Shown: positions 44,012 through 52,978, counted from the stretch's first letter. The stretch is DNA of 64,000 nucleotides from Actinomycetes bacterium (GCA_023420415.1 JAEZWF010000042.1:124001-188000), one strand, 5' to 3'. Numbers and translations: made by a program. The notes: a model not told the origin generated them from the letters alone.

Positions 44012-44027
44012 TGTGAGTTGATTCACC
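44012..44027 (+). promoter_or_regulatory. Crp/GlxR-like site upstream of pckG
   Basis: TGTGAGTTGATTCACC matches the TGTGA-N6-TCACA consensus at 9 of 10 positions. cAMP-dependent control of PEP carboxykinase is common in actinobacteria, which supports it. Confidence 0.6.
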
Positions 44028-44199
44028 GAAACGCTCCCCCGTCCGTGGTACCTACCGGCGCGTAGCCCGGCGTACCTTGGGCAGATCACCCGGCGCCCAC
44101 CATGTGGACACCCGGCTCGAACCACCGGGCCGTCGCGTGGGCGCCACCTCACTGATCCGCGGGGGCGAGAGCCCGCGGGCGAAAGGGACGGCCGAGACG

Positions 44200-46035
44200 A
44201 TGACGACCGAGGCGACGCAGACCGACGAACGGACCGGGGGGACGACCCACGCCGGACTCCAGGCCTGGGTGGACGAGGTGGCAGCACTGACCACCCCCGA
44301 CCGCATCGAGTGGGTGACCGGCTCCGACGCCGAGTGGACCCGCCTGACCGACAAGCTCGTGGAGGCCGGCACGTTCGTGCGCCTCGACGACGCCAAGAAG
44401 CCGAACAGCTTCTACGCCGCCTCCGACCCGTCCGACGTCGCCCGGGTCGAGGACCGCACCTTCATCTGCTCCGTCGACGAGAAGGACTGCGGGCCCACCA
44501 ACAACTGGATGGACCCGAACGAGATGAAGGACCTCATGCGCGGCCTCTACAAGGGGTGCATGAAGGGCCGCACGATGTACGTCATCCCGTTCGTCATGGG
44601 CCACCTCAACGCCGAGAACCCGATGTTCGGTGTCGAGATCACCGACTCCGAGTACGTCGTCGCGTCGATGCGCGTCATGGCCCGCTGCGGCGTCAACGTC
44701 CTGCGCCGCATCGAGGAGCTGGGCGAGAAGGCCAACTACGTGCCCGCGCTGCACTCCGTCGGTGCGCCGCTGGCCGAGGGCCAGGAGGACGTGCCATGGC
44801 CGTGCAACCCCGAGAAGTACATCGTGCAGTTCCCCGAGGAGCGGACGATCTGGTCCTACGGCTCGGGCTACGGCGGCAACGCGTTGCTCGGCAAGAAGTG
44901 CTACTCGCTGCGCATCGCCTCGGTGATGGCGCGTGACGAAGGCTGGCTCGCCGAGCACATGCTCATCCTCAAGCTCATCTCCCCCGAGCAGCAGGTCTAC
45001 TACATCGCCGCGGCCTTCCCGAGCGCGTGCGGCAAGACCAACCTCGCGATGCTCGCCCCGACCATCCCCGGGTGGAAGGTCGAGACGCTTGGTGACGACA
45101 TCGCCTGGATGCGCTTCGGTGAGGACGGCCGGCTGTATGCCGTGAACCCCGAGTTCGGCTTCTTCGGCGTCGCCCCCGGCACCAACGAGCACACCAACCC
45201 CAACGCGATGAAGACCATCAACAAGGGCAACTCGGTCTTCACCAACGTCGCGCTGACCGACGACGGCGACGTGTGGTGGGAGGGCCTCGAGAACACCCCC
45301 GCCCACGCCACGTCGTGGAAGAAGCAGGACTGGACGCCTGAGTCGGACGAGCTCTCGAGCCACCCGAACAGCCGCTACTGCACCCCGATCGAGCAGTGCG
45401 ACATCCTCGCCGAGGAGTACTACGACCCCAAGGGTGTGCCGATCTCGGCGATCTTCTTCGGCGGCCGCCGCAAGACGACCATCCCGCTCGTGACCGAGTC
45501 GCGCGACTGGGTGCACGGCACGTTCATGGGTGCCACACTCTCGTCGGAGACCACCGCCGCCGCGACCGGTGCGGTCGGTGTCGTGCGCCGCGACCCGATG
45601 GCGATGCTGCCGTTCATCGGCTACAACGCCGGCGACTACTTCCAGCACTGGATCAACGTGGGCAAGGACGCCGACGCCGCCAAGCTGCCGAAGATCTTCT
45701 ACGTCAACTGGTTCCGGCGCGACGACGACGGTGATTTCCTGTGGCCCGGGTTCGGCGAGAACAGCCGAGTCCTCAAGTGGGCCATCGAGCGCATCGAGGG
45801 CAAGGCCGCCGCGGTCGAGACCCCGATCGGTCACGTTCCCACGCCGGAGTCGCTCGACACCGAGGGCCTGGACATGACGCCGGAGCAGGTCGACGCCGCG
45901 CTCGAGGTCGACCTCGAGGAGTGGAAGGCCGAGATCCCGCAGATCGAGGAGTGGTTCGCCAAGTTCGGCGACACGCTGCCGACCCAGCTGCGCGTCGAGC
46001 TCGACGGCCTCAAGGCTCGCCTCGGCGCCGGGTGA
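44200..46035 (+). CDS. pckG: phosphoenolpyruvate carboxykinase (GTP)
   Basis: A 611-residue GTP-dependent PEPCK, full length for the family. The catalytic cysteine and P-loop are in FPSACGKTNLAML near residue 280; others are WMDPNEMKD, YGGNALLGKKCYSLRIAS, and the guanine-binding FFGGRRKTTIPLV near 425 and YNAGDYFQHW. It converts oxaloacetate plus GTP to PEP, the first step of gluconeogenesis. ATG 44200 chosen; AAGGGA is 12 bases upstream. Confidence 0.97.
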   Translation: MTTEATQTDERTGGTTHAGLQAWVDEVAALTTPDRIEWVTGSDAEWTRLTDKLVEAGTFVRLDDAKKPNSFYAASDPSDVARVEDRTFICSVDEKDCGPTNNWMDPNEMKDLMRGLYKGCMKGRTMYVIPFVMGHLNAENPMFGVEITDSEYVVASMRVMARCGVNVLRRIEELGEKANYVPALHSVGAPLAEGQEDVPWPCNPEKYIVQFPEERTIWSYGSGYGGNALLGKKCYSLRIASVMARDEGWLAEHMLILKLISPEQQVYYIAAAFPSACGKTNLAMLAPTIPGWKVETLGDDIAWMRFGEDGRLYAVNPEFGFFGVAPGTNEHTNPNAMKTINKGNSVFTNVALTDDGDVWWEGLENTPAHATSWKKQDWTPESDELSSHPNSRYCTPIEQCDILAEEYYDPKGVPISAIFFGGRRKTTIPLVTESRDWVHGTFMGATLSSETTAAATGAVGVVRRDPMAMLPFIGYNAGDYFQHWINVGKDADAAKLPKIFYVNWFRRDDDGDFLWPGFGENSRVLKWAIERIEGKAAAVETPIGHVPTPESLDTEGLDMTPEQVDAALEVDLEEWKAEIPQIEEWFAKFGDTLPTQLRVELDGLKARLGAG

Positions 46036-46050
46036 TCGTGCGCTGACACG

Positions 46051-46072
46051 GTATGCCGCGTGCGCGGCATAC
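46051..46072. repeat. perfect inverted pair of the octamer word
   Basis: Arms GTATGCCGCG and CGCGGCATAC with a 2-base centre, 15 bases after the pckG stop and just before the main terminator. Confidence 0.9.
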
Positions 46073-46075
46073 GCC

Positions 46076-46112
46076 CGAAAGGCCCGGAACCGTTGTGGTT
46101 CCGGGCCTTTCG
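46076..46112. terminator. terminator between pckG and the convergent USP gene
   Basis: Perfect 16-bp stem CGAAAGGCCCGGAACC / GGTTCCGGGCCTTTCG with 5-base loop; can serve both strands. Confidence 0.9.
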
Positions 46113-46124
46113 CGTTGTGTCAGC

Positions 46125-46550
46125 TCAGGCTTGAGCCCGATCTGCGGAGGCGCGTCGCGCCTTGACGGCGAGGACCGGTGCCTTCGCGCCGAGGAGGACC
46201 TGCTGTGAGGTGCTGCCGAGGAACAGCTTGCCGACCGGGGTGCGGTGCCGGATGCCGATCACGATCAGCGTGGCGTCCTCGAGCTCGGCGACATTGAGGA
46301 TCTCCTCGGCCGCGGCCAGCCCCGTGGTCGGCTGCACCACCGCGAACGGGATGCCGCTGGCCTCGAGCTCGGCGCGGATGGCGTCGAGGTCGGCGGGCGT
46401 GGCGAAGTCGGGGCCGGAGTAGTCACCCGCCTTGCCCGTGTTGACGACGACGAGCCGCGACCCGGTGAGGGCGGCCTCGTCCTTGGCGCGTTCGTAGGCC
46501 GCGAGCCCCTCCGGTGTGGGCAGGTAACCGACGACGACGGTGCCGCTCAC
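46125..46550 (-). CDS. universal stress protein
   Basis: A 141-residue single UspA domain: N-terminal VVVGYLPTPEGLAAYERA, and the C-terminal ATP-binding pattern VIGIRHRTPVGKLFLGSTSQQVLLGAKAPVLAV (G-2x-G-9x-G-S/T type). GTG 46550 overlaps the stop of the ABC ATPase gene. Coupling of a USP to a sugar ABC transporter is uncommon and suggests a role linked to energy or transport state. Confidence 0.88.
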   Translation of the reverse strand: MSGTVVVGYLPTPEGLAAYERAKDEAALTGSRLVVVNTGKAGDYSGPDFATPADLDAIRAELEASGIPFAVVQPTTGLAAAEEILNVAELEDATLIVIGIRHRTPVGKLFLGSTSQQVLLGAKAPVLAVKARRASADRAQA

Positions 46551-47383
46551 GGTGCGTCGCCGTCGAGGCGGGCCGCGCCGGTCATGATCGCGACGCCGGC
46601 GTTCATGTCGTGCGTCTGCGGCGTGATGACCCCGGCGCGGCCGCCGAGCCGCTGGATGTGGATGCGGTCGGCGACCTCCCACACGTGCGGCATGTTGTGG
46701 CTGATGAGGATCACCGACAGGCCCTTGTCGCGCAGCTGCTTGATCATCTCCAGGACCATGCCGGACTCCTTGACCCCGAGGGCCGCGGTCGGCTCGTCGA
46801 GGACGACGACCTTGCTGCCGAACGCCGCGGCGCGGGCGACGGCCACCGCCTGGCGCTGGCCACCGGAGAGGGTCTCGACCGCCTGGTCCATGTTCTGGAT
46901 CGTCTGGATGCCGAGGTCCTGCACCGCCTCGCCCGCGCGGCGCTGCATGCCCTTCTTGTCCAGCATCCGCAGCACCGACCCGAGCGGTCCCTTGCGGCGT
47001 TCCTCGCGGGCGAGGTAGAGGTTGCTCGCGATGTCGAGCGCCGGGATGACGGCCAGCTGCTGGTAGACGGTCTCGATGCCGGCCGCCCGGGCGTCCTGGG
47101 GTTTGCGGAACTGCACCGGCTGGCCGTTCATGGTGATCTCACCGGAGTCCGGCACGTAGGCGCCGGTGAGGCACTTGATGAGGGTCGACTTGCCGGCACC
47201 GTTGTCGCCGATGACGGCGAGGATCTCGCCCGGGTAGAGGTCGAGGTCGACGCCGTCGAGCCCGACCACCCGACCGAAGGTGATGACGAGGTTGCGGGCC
47301 GACAGCACCGGCTCCTGGGAGTAGATGTGCTCCTTGCCGGCGGGCACCCCGCCGTACGCAACGTCGAGCGTGGAGGTGGTCAT
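46547..47383 (-). CDS. sugar ABC transporter ATP-binding protein (single-domain, FrcA-like)
   Basis: A 278-residue ATPase with Walker A GDNGAGKSTLIKCL near residue 55, signature LSGGQRQAVAVARA near 155, Walker B VVLDEPTAALG and switch H in ILISHNMPHVW. It has one nucleotide-binding domain, not the usual tandem pair of RbsA-type proteins, which is the FrcA pattern. It powers the permease encoded upstream. Confidence 0.92.
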   Translation of the reverse strand: MTTSTLDVAYGGVPAGKEHIYSQEPVLSARNLVITFGRVVGLDGVDLDLYPGEILAVIGDNGAGKSTLIKCLTGAYVPDSGEITMNGQPVQFRKPQDARAAGIETVYQQLAVIPALDIASNLYLAREERRKGPLGSVLRMLDKKGMQRRAGEAVQDLGIQTIQNMDQAVETLSGGQRQAVAVARAAAFGSKVVVLDEPTAALGVKESGMVLEMIKQLRDKGLSVILISHNMPHVWEVADRIHIQRLGGRAGVITPQTHDMNAGVAIMTGAARLDGDAP

Positions 47384-47438
47384 CGGGGTCCTCGCGAAGT
47401 ATCGACGTGAGGGACGAGCGGAGAACTTCGTGGGGTGA

Positions 47439-48461
47439 TCATGCGCGAACCTTCCTGATCCACTGGTCTATGGCGACGGCCACGATGACGAGGATGCCCG
47501 TCGCGAGGTAGCGCCACTGCTGGTCGACACCGAGCTGCGACAGCCCGAACGCGAAGGTCTGGACGATCAGCGCGCCGATGAGGGTGCCGATGAGCCGGCC
47601 CCGGCCGCCGAACAGGCTGGTGCCGCCGATGACGACCGCGGTGATGCTGGCCAGGTTGGCGTCGGGTGCCGCGTTGGGGGTGGCCGCCCCGGCGCGCCCG
47701 ATCAGGATCCACGCGGCGATGCCGTAGATGAGCCCGGCGACCGTGTAGACGCTGAGGAGGATGCGCTTGCTGGGCACGCCCGAGAGGCGAGCCGACTCGG
47801 CGTCGTCGCCGACGGCATACACATATCGACCCCACGCCGTCTGCGAGAGCACGAAGCCCACGACGAGATAGATCAGCACCACCACGACGACGCCCCAGGT
47901 GAGCCGGAACCCGCCGATGCTGAACCCGTCACCCAGGGCGTTGAGCAGCCCCGGCAGGTGCTCGGCCTGGATGCTCGAGCCCCCGGAGTAGAGCAGCGCG
48001 ATGGCGGTGAAGATGCTGAGCGTGCCGAGGGTGACGATGAACGGCGGCAGGTTGATGCGGGTGACGAGTATGCCGTTGAGCGCGCCTGCCGCTGTCGCCA
48101 GCGCCACGCCGATGACGAGGGCGAGCAGGCCGGGCATGCCACCGTCCTGGGCGAGCGAGGCCATCACCATCATCGACAGGACCATGATCGCGCCGACCGA
48201 AAGGTCGATGCCGGCCGTGAGGATGACGAGGGTCTGACCGACGGCCAGTGCCGCGACGACGGCGGTCTGCTGGAGCAGGATGCCCATCGAGTTGGCGGTC
48301 AGGAAGGTCGGCGTCGCGATGAAGAACGCGACGAATGCCGCGAACAGCAGGAACAACGGGCTCAGCCAGGGGCGCCCGTGCAGCTGGTGCTGGACCCGTT
48401 GCACGGGCGAGTGCCGCCGCCGAGCGAACTCGGCGGCGGCCGAACCGGTGGTGGAGGACAT
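47439..48461 (-). CDS. sugar ABC transporter permease (RbsC/FrcB family)
   Basis: A 340-residue permease with about 9-10 hydrophobic segments and the family motif TAGIDLSVGAIMVLS; conserved GRYVYAVGDDAESARLSGV and GGTSLFGGRGRLIGTLIGA loops follow. ATG 48461 sits 5 bases after the stop of the binding-protein gene. It forms the membrane channel as a homodimer. Confidence 0.93.
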   Translation of the reverse strand: MSSTTGSAAAEFARRRHSPVQRVQHQLHGRPWLSPLFLLFAAFVAFFIATPTFLTANSMGILLQQTAVVAALAVGQTLVILTAGIDLSVGAIMVLSMMVMASLAQDGGMPGLLALVIGVALATAAGALNGILVTRINLPPFIVTLGTLSIFTAIALLYSGGSSIQAEHLPGLLNALGDGFSIGGFRLTWGVVVVVLIYLVVGFVLSQTAWGRYVYAVGDDAESARLSGVPSKRILLSVYTVAGLIYGIAAWILIGRAGAATPNAAPDANLASITAVVIGGTSLFGGRGRLIGTLIGALIVQTFAFGLSQLGVDQQWRYLATGILVIVAVAIDQWIRKVRA

Positions 48462-48465
48462 CGGT

Positions 48466-49560
48466 TCAGTTGCCCCAGCAGATCTTCGAGCCCTCGTCCG
48501 AGGTGATGCTCTTGATCCCGTCGGCGGGCTTGTCGGTGACGAGCGCGACCCCGGTGTTCTTGAAGTCGAGACCCGGGTCGGGCTTGGGCTTCTCGCCACC
48601 GCGGGCGATGGAGGCGATCGCGGCCATGCCCTCGGTCGCCATCTTCAACGGGTACTGCTGGGCGGTGGCACCGATGACACCGTCCTTGACCGACTTCACA
48701 CCCGCGCACCCACCGTCGATGGAGACGATGAGCGCCTTCTTCCCGGCCGCCTCGAGGGCCGCGTTTGCGCCCACCGCGGTGGGCTCGTTGAGCGTGTAGA
48801 CCACGTTGATGTTCGGGTTCTTGGCGAGGCACTTCTCCATGGCCGTGCGCCCGCCGTCCTCGGCGCCGCCGGCGGCCTCGTTGCAGACGATCGTGTAGTC
48901 GCCGCCCTTGCCACCGGTGTACTTGCCGGTCTTGGCCTCGTCGCCGTTCTTCTTCGGGTCGGCGACGTCGATGCCCATGCCCTCGAGGAAGCCCTGGTCG
49001 CGGTTGTAGTCGACCGAGACGATCTTGTCGGCGAACAGGTCGAGCAGGGCGATGGTCGCGGGCTTGCCCGCCAGCTGGTCTGCCGACCACTGGCCGATGA
49101 GCTTGCCGGCCTCGCGGTTGTCGGTGGCGAAGGTGATGTCGACGGTGTCAGCCGGGTCGGGTGGGGTGTCGAGGGCGATGACGTAGAGGCCGGCGTCGCG
49201 GGCCTTCTTGATGGCGGCGTTGACGCCCGTGCTCATGGGTGTGATGAGGATGCCCTTGTCCCCGCGGGCGATGGCGTCCTCGATGGCGGTGATCTGCCCC
49301 TGGTCGTCACCCTCCTGCTTGCCCGAGGCGACGGTGAGCTTGACCTTGTTCTTCGCGGCGTCGGCCTTGGCGCCCTTCTGCATCGCGACGAAGAACGGGT
49401 TGGTCGAGTCCTTGGTGATGAGCGCGACGCCGACGGTGTCGCCGCCTCCCCCGGCCGAGTCGGACGAGCTCCCCCGGTTGCAGGCGGTGAGGCCGATGGC
49501 CGTGGCGGTGATTGCCCCCACCGCGACGACCCGGCGGGCCATGGAGTTGGAACGAGGCAT
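48466..49560 (-). CDS. sugar ABC transporter substrate-binding lipoprotein
   Basis: A 364-residue periplasmic-binding-protein-like lipoprotein. Lipobox LTAC after a hydrophobic helix (residues about 8-28); the mature part is RbsB-type (Peripla_BP_4): VGVALITKDSTNPFFVAMQKG, ILITPMSTGVNAAIKKARDAG, YTLNEPTAVGANAAL. Most similar in style to fructose/ribose-binding proteins. First gene of the operon. Confidence 0.93.
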   Translation of the reverse strand: MPRSNSMARRVVAVGAITATAIGLTACNRGSSSDSAGGGGDTVGVALITKDSTNPFFVAMQKGAKADAAKNKVKLTVASGKQEGDDQGQITAIEDAIARGDKGILITPMSTGVNAAIKKARDAGLYVIALDTPPDPADTVDITFATDNREAGKLIGQWSADQLAGKPATIALLDLFADKIVSVDYNRDQGFLEGMGIDVADPKKNGDEAKTGKYTGGKGGDYTIVCNEAAGGAEDGGRTAMEKCLAKNPNINVVYTLNEPTAVGANAALEAAGKKALIVSIDGGCAGVKSVKDGVIGATAQQYPLKMATEGMAAIASIARGGEKPKPDPGLDFKNTGVALVTDKPADGIKSITSDEGSKICWGN

Positions 49561-49595
49561 GCTGACGGTCTCCCTTGCTGGCGGCGTCGCGCCTG

Positions 49596-49611
49596 TTGAC
49601 AACGTTGTCAC
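49596..49611. promoter_or_regulatory. LacI-family operator 1
   Basis: TTGACAACGTTGTCAC contains the perfect palindrome TGACAACGTTGTCA with central CG, typical of LacI repressors, 36 bases upstream of the binding-protein start. Confidence 0.8.
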
Positions 49612-49674
49612 AGGGTTGTTTAGTCTGGTTTCACCGTCTATGTCAATGCTGTTGGCCAGATCATGGAAGGGTCT

Positions 49675-49690
49675 TTGACAACGATGTCAA
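49675..49690. promoter_or_regulatory. LacI-family operator 2, over the lacI-type start codon
   Basis: TTGACAACGATGTCAA is the same palindrome with one change at the centre; it includes the likely ATG of the regulator gene, so repressor binding would block both transcription and the initiation region. Confidence 0.75.
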
Positions 49691-50721
49691 GAACCGCGAC
49701 CCGCCTGCTCGCCCGCCCCCGCGCGACGATGCGCGAGGTCGCAGCGCTGGCGCAGGTGAGCGTCAAGACCGTGTCTCGCGTCGTCAACCGGGAGCCGGGC
49801 GTCTCGACCGAGGTGGTGGAGCGCGTCGAGCGGGCCGTGCACCAGCTGGGCTACCGCCCCAACCTCGCTGCCAGCTCGCTGCGCCGATCCGACGGCCGCA
49901 CAGCCATGGTCGGCGCCCTGCTCCAGGACGTCAGCAACAGCTTCTCCTCCAGCCTGCTGCGCAGCCTCGAGGACGAGGCGCACGCCCGCGGCATCGCCAT
50001 CCTCGCCTCGAGCCTCGACGAGGAGCCGGAGCGCGAGCGCGAGCTCGTCTCCGGCCTCGTGCGGCGCCGGGTCGACGGGCTGCTGCTCATGCCCGCCACG
50101 CCGCGGCAGGACTACCTCGCCGACGAGCTGCGCAGCGGCCTGCCGATCGTCTTTGTCGACCGTCGACCCAACGGGATCGACGCGGACTCCGTCACCGTGG
50201 ACAACGCGCTGGGCGCCCGGCTCGCCGTGGAGCACCTGCTCGCGCACGGCCATCAGCGCATCGCCCTGGTGGGCGACCTCCCGGACATCCAGACCGCTGC
50301 CGCGCGACATGCGGGATACGAAGCCGCGCTACGCGCCGCGGGACTGCCCGTCGACCCGACCCTGGTGCGCCTCGGGGCTCGCGACGGCGACGACTCCACC
50401 ACCCTCGTCGTTGACCTCCTGCGTCAACCCAACCCGCCGACGGCCATCTTCGCTGCGCGAAACTCGTTGGCGATCGGGGCGATTCGTGCCCTTCACCAGG
50501 AGTCGGCAGCGCACCGCACGGCCCTGGTGGGCTTTGACGACTTCCCCCTCGCCGACATCGTCGACCCGCCACTCACCGTCATCAGGCAGAACGTGCGCGC
50601 CATCGGCGCGGCCGTCACCGACCGGCTCTTCGCCCGCATCGACGGCGACGACTCCGCGCCGAGGCACACGGTCGTGGCGCCGGAGCTCGTCATCCGGGGA
50701 TCGGGTGAGGTGAGGCCCTGA
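49684..50721 (+). CDS. LacI-family transcriptional regulator
   Basis: A 345-residue repressor: HTH ATMREVAALAQVSVKTVSRVVNREPGVS near residues 15-42, hinge YRPNLAASSLRRS, then a sugar-binding domain (VGALLQDVSNSFSSSLLRSLE ... VGFDDFPLADIVDPPLTVIRQ). Divergent from the ABC transporter and flanked by two matching operators, so it should repress the transporter and itself. Start 49684 is preferred because the operator covers it; an ATG at 49663 would add 7 residues. Confidence 0.92.
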   Translation: MSRTATRLLARPRATMREVAALAQVSVKTVSRVVNREPGVSTEVVERVERAVHQLGYRPNLAASSLRRSDGRTAMVGALLQDVSNSFSSSLLRSLEDEAHARGIAILASSLDEEPERERELVSGLVRRRVDGLLLMPATPRQDYLADELRSGLPIVFVDRRPNGIDADSVTVDNALGARLAVEHLLAHGHQRIALVGDLPDIQTAAARHAGYEAALRAAGLPVDPTLVRLGARDGDDSTTLVVDLLRQPNPPTAIFAARNSLAIGAIRALHQESAAHRTALVGFDDFPLADIVDPPLTVIRQNVRAIGAAVTDRLFARIDGDDSAPRHTVVAPELVIRGSGEVRP

Positions 50722-50751
50722 GCGACCCGCGCCCCGCGGCATACTCGGCCC

Positions 50752-51366
50752 ATGACCCGGCGCACGCTGGAAGACCACTGGGACCGGCACGCCCCGAGCT
50801 ATGACCGGCAGACCGCGAGCATCGAGCGGAGGTTCTTCGCCGCACACCGCCGCTGGCTCGGCGAACGCGCCCACGGGAAGGTGCTCGAGGTCGCGGTCGG
50901 CACGGGAGCCAACCTCCCCTACTACTCGCCCGAGGTCGACGTGACCGGAATCGACCTCAGCGAAGGGATGCTCGGACGGGCGCGGGTACGCGCCCGGGCG
51001 GAGGGGCTGAACGTCGACCTGCGGCAGGGTGACGCCACGCGTCTTCCGTTCGGGGACAACGAGTTCGATGCGGTGGTGTGCACGTTCTCGCTGTGCTCGA
51101 TCCCCGACGTCCCCGCGGCCGTGGCCGAGATGCGCCGCGTGGTGCGGCCCGGCGGGGACGTGCTGGTCGTCGACCACATCGGGTCGACGTTCTGGCCTCT
51201 TCGGGCCCTGCAACACGTGGCCGAGTGGGTGACGGTGCCCCTCCAGGGTGAGCACTTCACCCGCCGCCCGCGACGCGAGGTCGAAGCCATGAGGGGCCTG
51301 GAGGTCGTCGAGGCCGAGCGGTTCACCCTCGGCGCCATCGAGCGGGTGCACGCCCGCACCCACTGA
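50752..51366 (+). CDS. class I SAM-dependent methyltransferase
   Basis: A 204-residue methyltransferase: motif I VLEVAVGTGANLPYYS near residue 43, motif II TGIDLSEGMLGRAR, post-motif VVCTFSLCSIPD and motif III RPGGDVLVVDH. It resembles UbiE/PmtA-type enzymes of lipids or quinones; the substrate is unknown. The word CGGCATAC lies 8 bases upstream of the ATG, with no obvious ribosome-binding site. Confidence 0.85.
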   Translation: MTRRTLEDHWDRHAPSYDRQTASIERRFFAAHRRWLGERAHGKVLEVAVGTGANLPYYSPEVDVTGIDLSEGMLGRARVRARAEGLNVDLRQGDATRLPFGDNEFDAVVCTFSLCSIPDVPAAVAEMRRVVRPGGDVLVVDHIGSTFWPLRALQHVAEWVTVPLQGEHFTRRPRREVEAMRGLEVVEAERFTLGAIERVHARTH

Positions 51367-51390
51367 ACCGCGCACGGCATACTCACGCCC

Positions 51391-52905
51391 ATGGCGAGCA
51401 GCGGCGGCACCCAGCCGAGCGGGGTGGTCTTCCCCGAGGTGGACGGCAGACGGAGCACGTCCGCACTGGGTCGAGCGGTCGTCGGTGACGCACTTCGTGA
51501 CGTCGACCCGGTGGGTGCGCAGGCGGCCGAGCGCGAGACCAACTGGCGGCAGGGATACCTCGCGCACTTCCGCCGGATGGTCGAGGCCGGGCTGCTCGAC
51601 GACGGCGAGGCGGCCGCCACGATCGCCCGGAGCGGCCTGGCGTCCCTCCACGAACGGATGCGCGCAACGGGTGCGGCCGGCGAGGAGGTGCCTCTGGGCG
51701 ACGTGTTCGCGACTGGCCCGGCCGACGCGCCACTGGAGACGGCGACGGTGCGCGGCGACGGCGAGCGCGCCACGGAGCTGAGCATTCCGTTGCGCGGCAA
51801 GCGGTTGCGCGGCGACGACCTGCACCGCCAGCTCGACCGCTGGACGACCGCCGGGGTGATGGAACCCTCCGCCGCCGAGGCCGTCCGGACCGTGATGGCC
51901 AACCCTGACTGGCTCGACCTCAGCGACCAGCGGCTCGTCGTCCTCGGCGCCGGCGCCGAGATGGGCCCCCTGCGCGCCGTCCTCTCGTGGGGTGGGCAGG
52001 TGGTCGGTGTCGACCTGCCGCGCCCCGAGATCTGGAAACGGGTCCTCGACGTGACGCGGTCGTCAGCGGGCACCCTGCAGGTGCCCGTGCGGGCGAGAGG
52101 TGGCGCGGGAACTGGCGAGCGAGGAACCGTCGAGGGCGACATCGCCGGGCGCGCCGGTGCCGACCTGCTCCACGGGCTGCCGGCCATCGCCGACTGGCTG
52201 GGCGGGCTCGAGGGCCGCCTGGTCCTCGGCAACTACGTGTATGCCGACGGGGCGACGAACGTGCGCGTCGCCACCGCGGTCGACGCGCTGAGCGTGGAAC
52301 TGCTGCGGCGGCGTCCGGACGAGGTCGCACTGGCCTTCCTCGCGACGCCGACCGACGTCTTCGCCGTGCCGGCGGACGCGGTGGAGCAGTCGGTGGCCAA
52401 CTACCGGTCGCCGACCACCCCGATGCGGCTGGTCCGCCCCGCCCTGCGCGGACTGAGCGGCGGCCGACTGCTCCAGCGCAACTACGCTCCCCTCTCGCGT
52501 CCGGGAGTCAACGACAGCCTCGTGCCACAGCAGGGCCCCAACTACGCCCTGGCCAAGCGCCTCCAGCGGTGGCGTGCCACGACCGCCGCACGCGACGGCA
52601 TACCCGTCTCACTCAACGTCGCCCCGCCGACGCGCACCCGCTCGGTCATCAAGAACCGCGCCCTGGCGAGCGCGTATGCCGGGGCGCACCGGTTCGGCAT
52701 CGAGGTCTTCGAGCCGGCCACGAGCAACACCCTCATGGCGGCGCTGCTCGTGCACGACCTGCGCACCGGTACCCGCCCCGAGCGGGCACCGTGGCGCGCA
52801 GAGGCCGACCAGGCCGTCCACGGCGGCCTCTGGCGCACGGCATACGACCCGCGCAGCGCGCTGGGACTCGCCGTCGTCCTGGGTCTCGGCGGCGCCCGCG
52901 CCTGA
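51391..52905 (+). CDS. uncharacterised 504-residue protein with a Rossmann-like segment
   Basis: A long soluble protein of unknown function. Near residue 185 it has LVVLGAGAEMGPLRAVLSWG ... VVGVDLPRPEIW, a nucleotide-binding Rossmann-like pattern. N-terminal 150 residues are charged and helical; the C-terminal part has NYALAKRLQRWRA and TRSVIKNRALASAYAGAHRFG. Members occur in actinobacteria; I know no function. It begins 24 bases after the methyltransferase, and again the octamer precedes the ATG by 8 bases, so the two genes share an arrangement. Confidence 0.75.
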   Translation: MASSGGTQPSGVVFPEVDGRRSTSALGRAVVGDALRDVDPVGAQAAERETNWRQGYLAHFRRMVEAGLLDDGEAAATIARSGLASLHERMRATGAAGEEVPLGDVFATGPADAPLETATVRGDGERATELSIPLRGKRLRGDDLHRQLDRWTTAGVMEPSAAEAVRTVMANPDWLDLSDQRLVVLGAGAEMGPLRAVLSWGGQVVGVDLPRPEIWKRVLDVTRSSAGTLQVPVRARGGAGTGERGTVEGDIAGRAGADLLHGLPAIADWLGGLEGRLVLGNYVYADGATNVRVATAVDALSVELLRRRPDEVALAFLATPTDVFAVPADAVEQSVANYRSPTTPMRLVRPALRGLSGGRLLQRNYAPLSRPGVNDSLVPQQGPNYALAKRLQRWRATTAARDGIPVSLNVAPPTRTRSVIKNRALASAYAGAHRFGIEVFEPATSNTLMAALLVHDLRTGTRPERAPWRAEADQAVHGGLWRTAYDPRSALGLAVVLGLGGARA

Positions 52906-52978
52906 CCTCGCGCACCGGGCCCGGTGGGCCGCCCTCGAGCCGACGGCATACCCACCCTTGACCAATTCCGGACCCGGA

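Larger units (their letters stand above)
43787..44199 (+). promoter_or_regulatory. 413-bp gene-free region upstream of pckG
   Basis: Holds one octamer word in its long form (43910-43922), a perfect palindrome (43960-43980), a Crp/GlxR-like site (44012-44027) and a possible -10 TACCTT at 44073-44078. No gene is supported on either strand. Confidence 0.6.
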
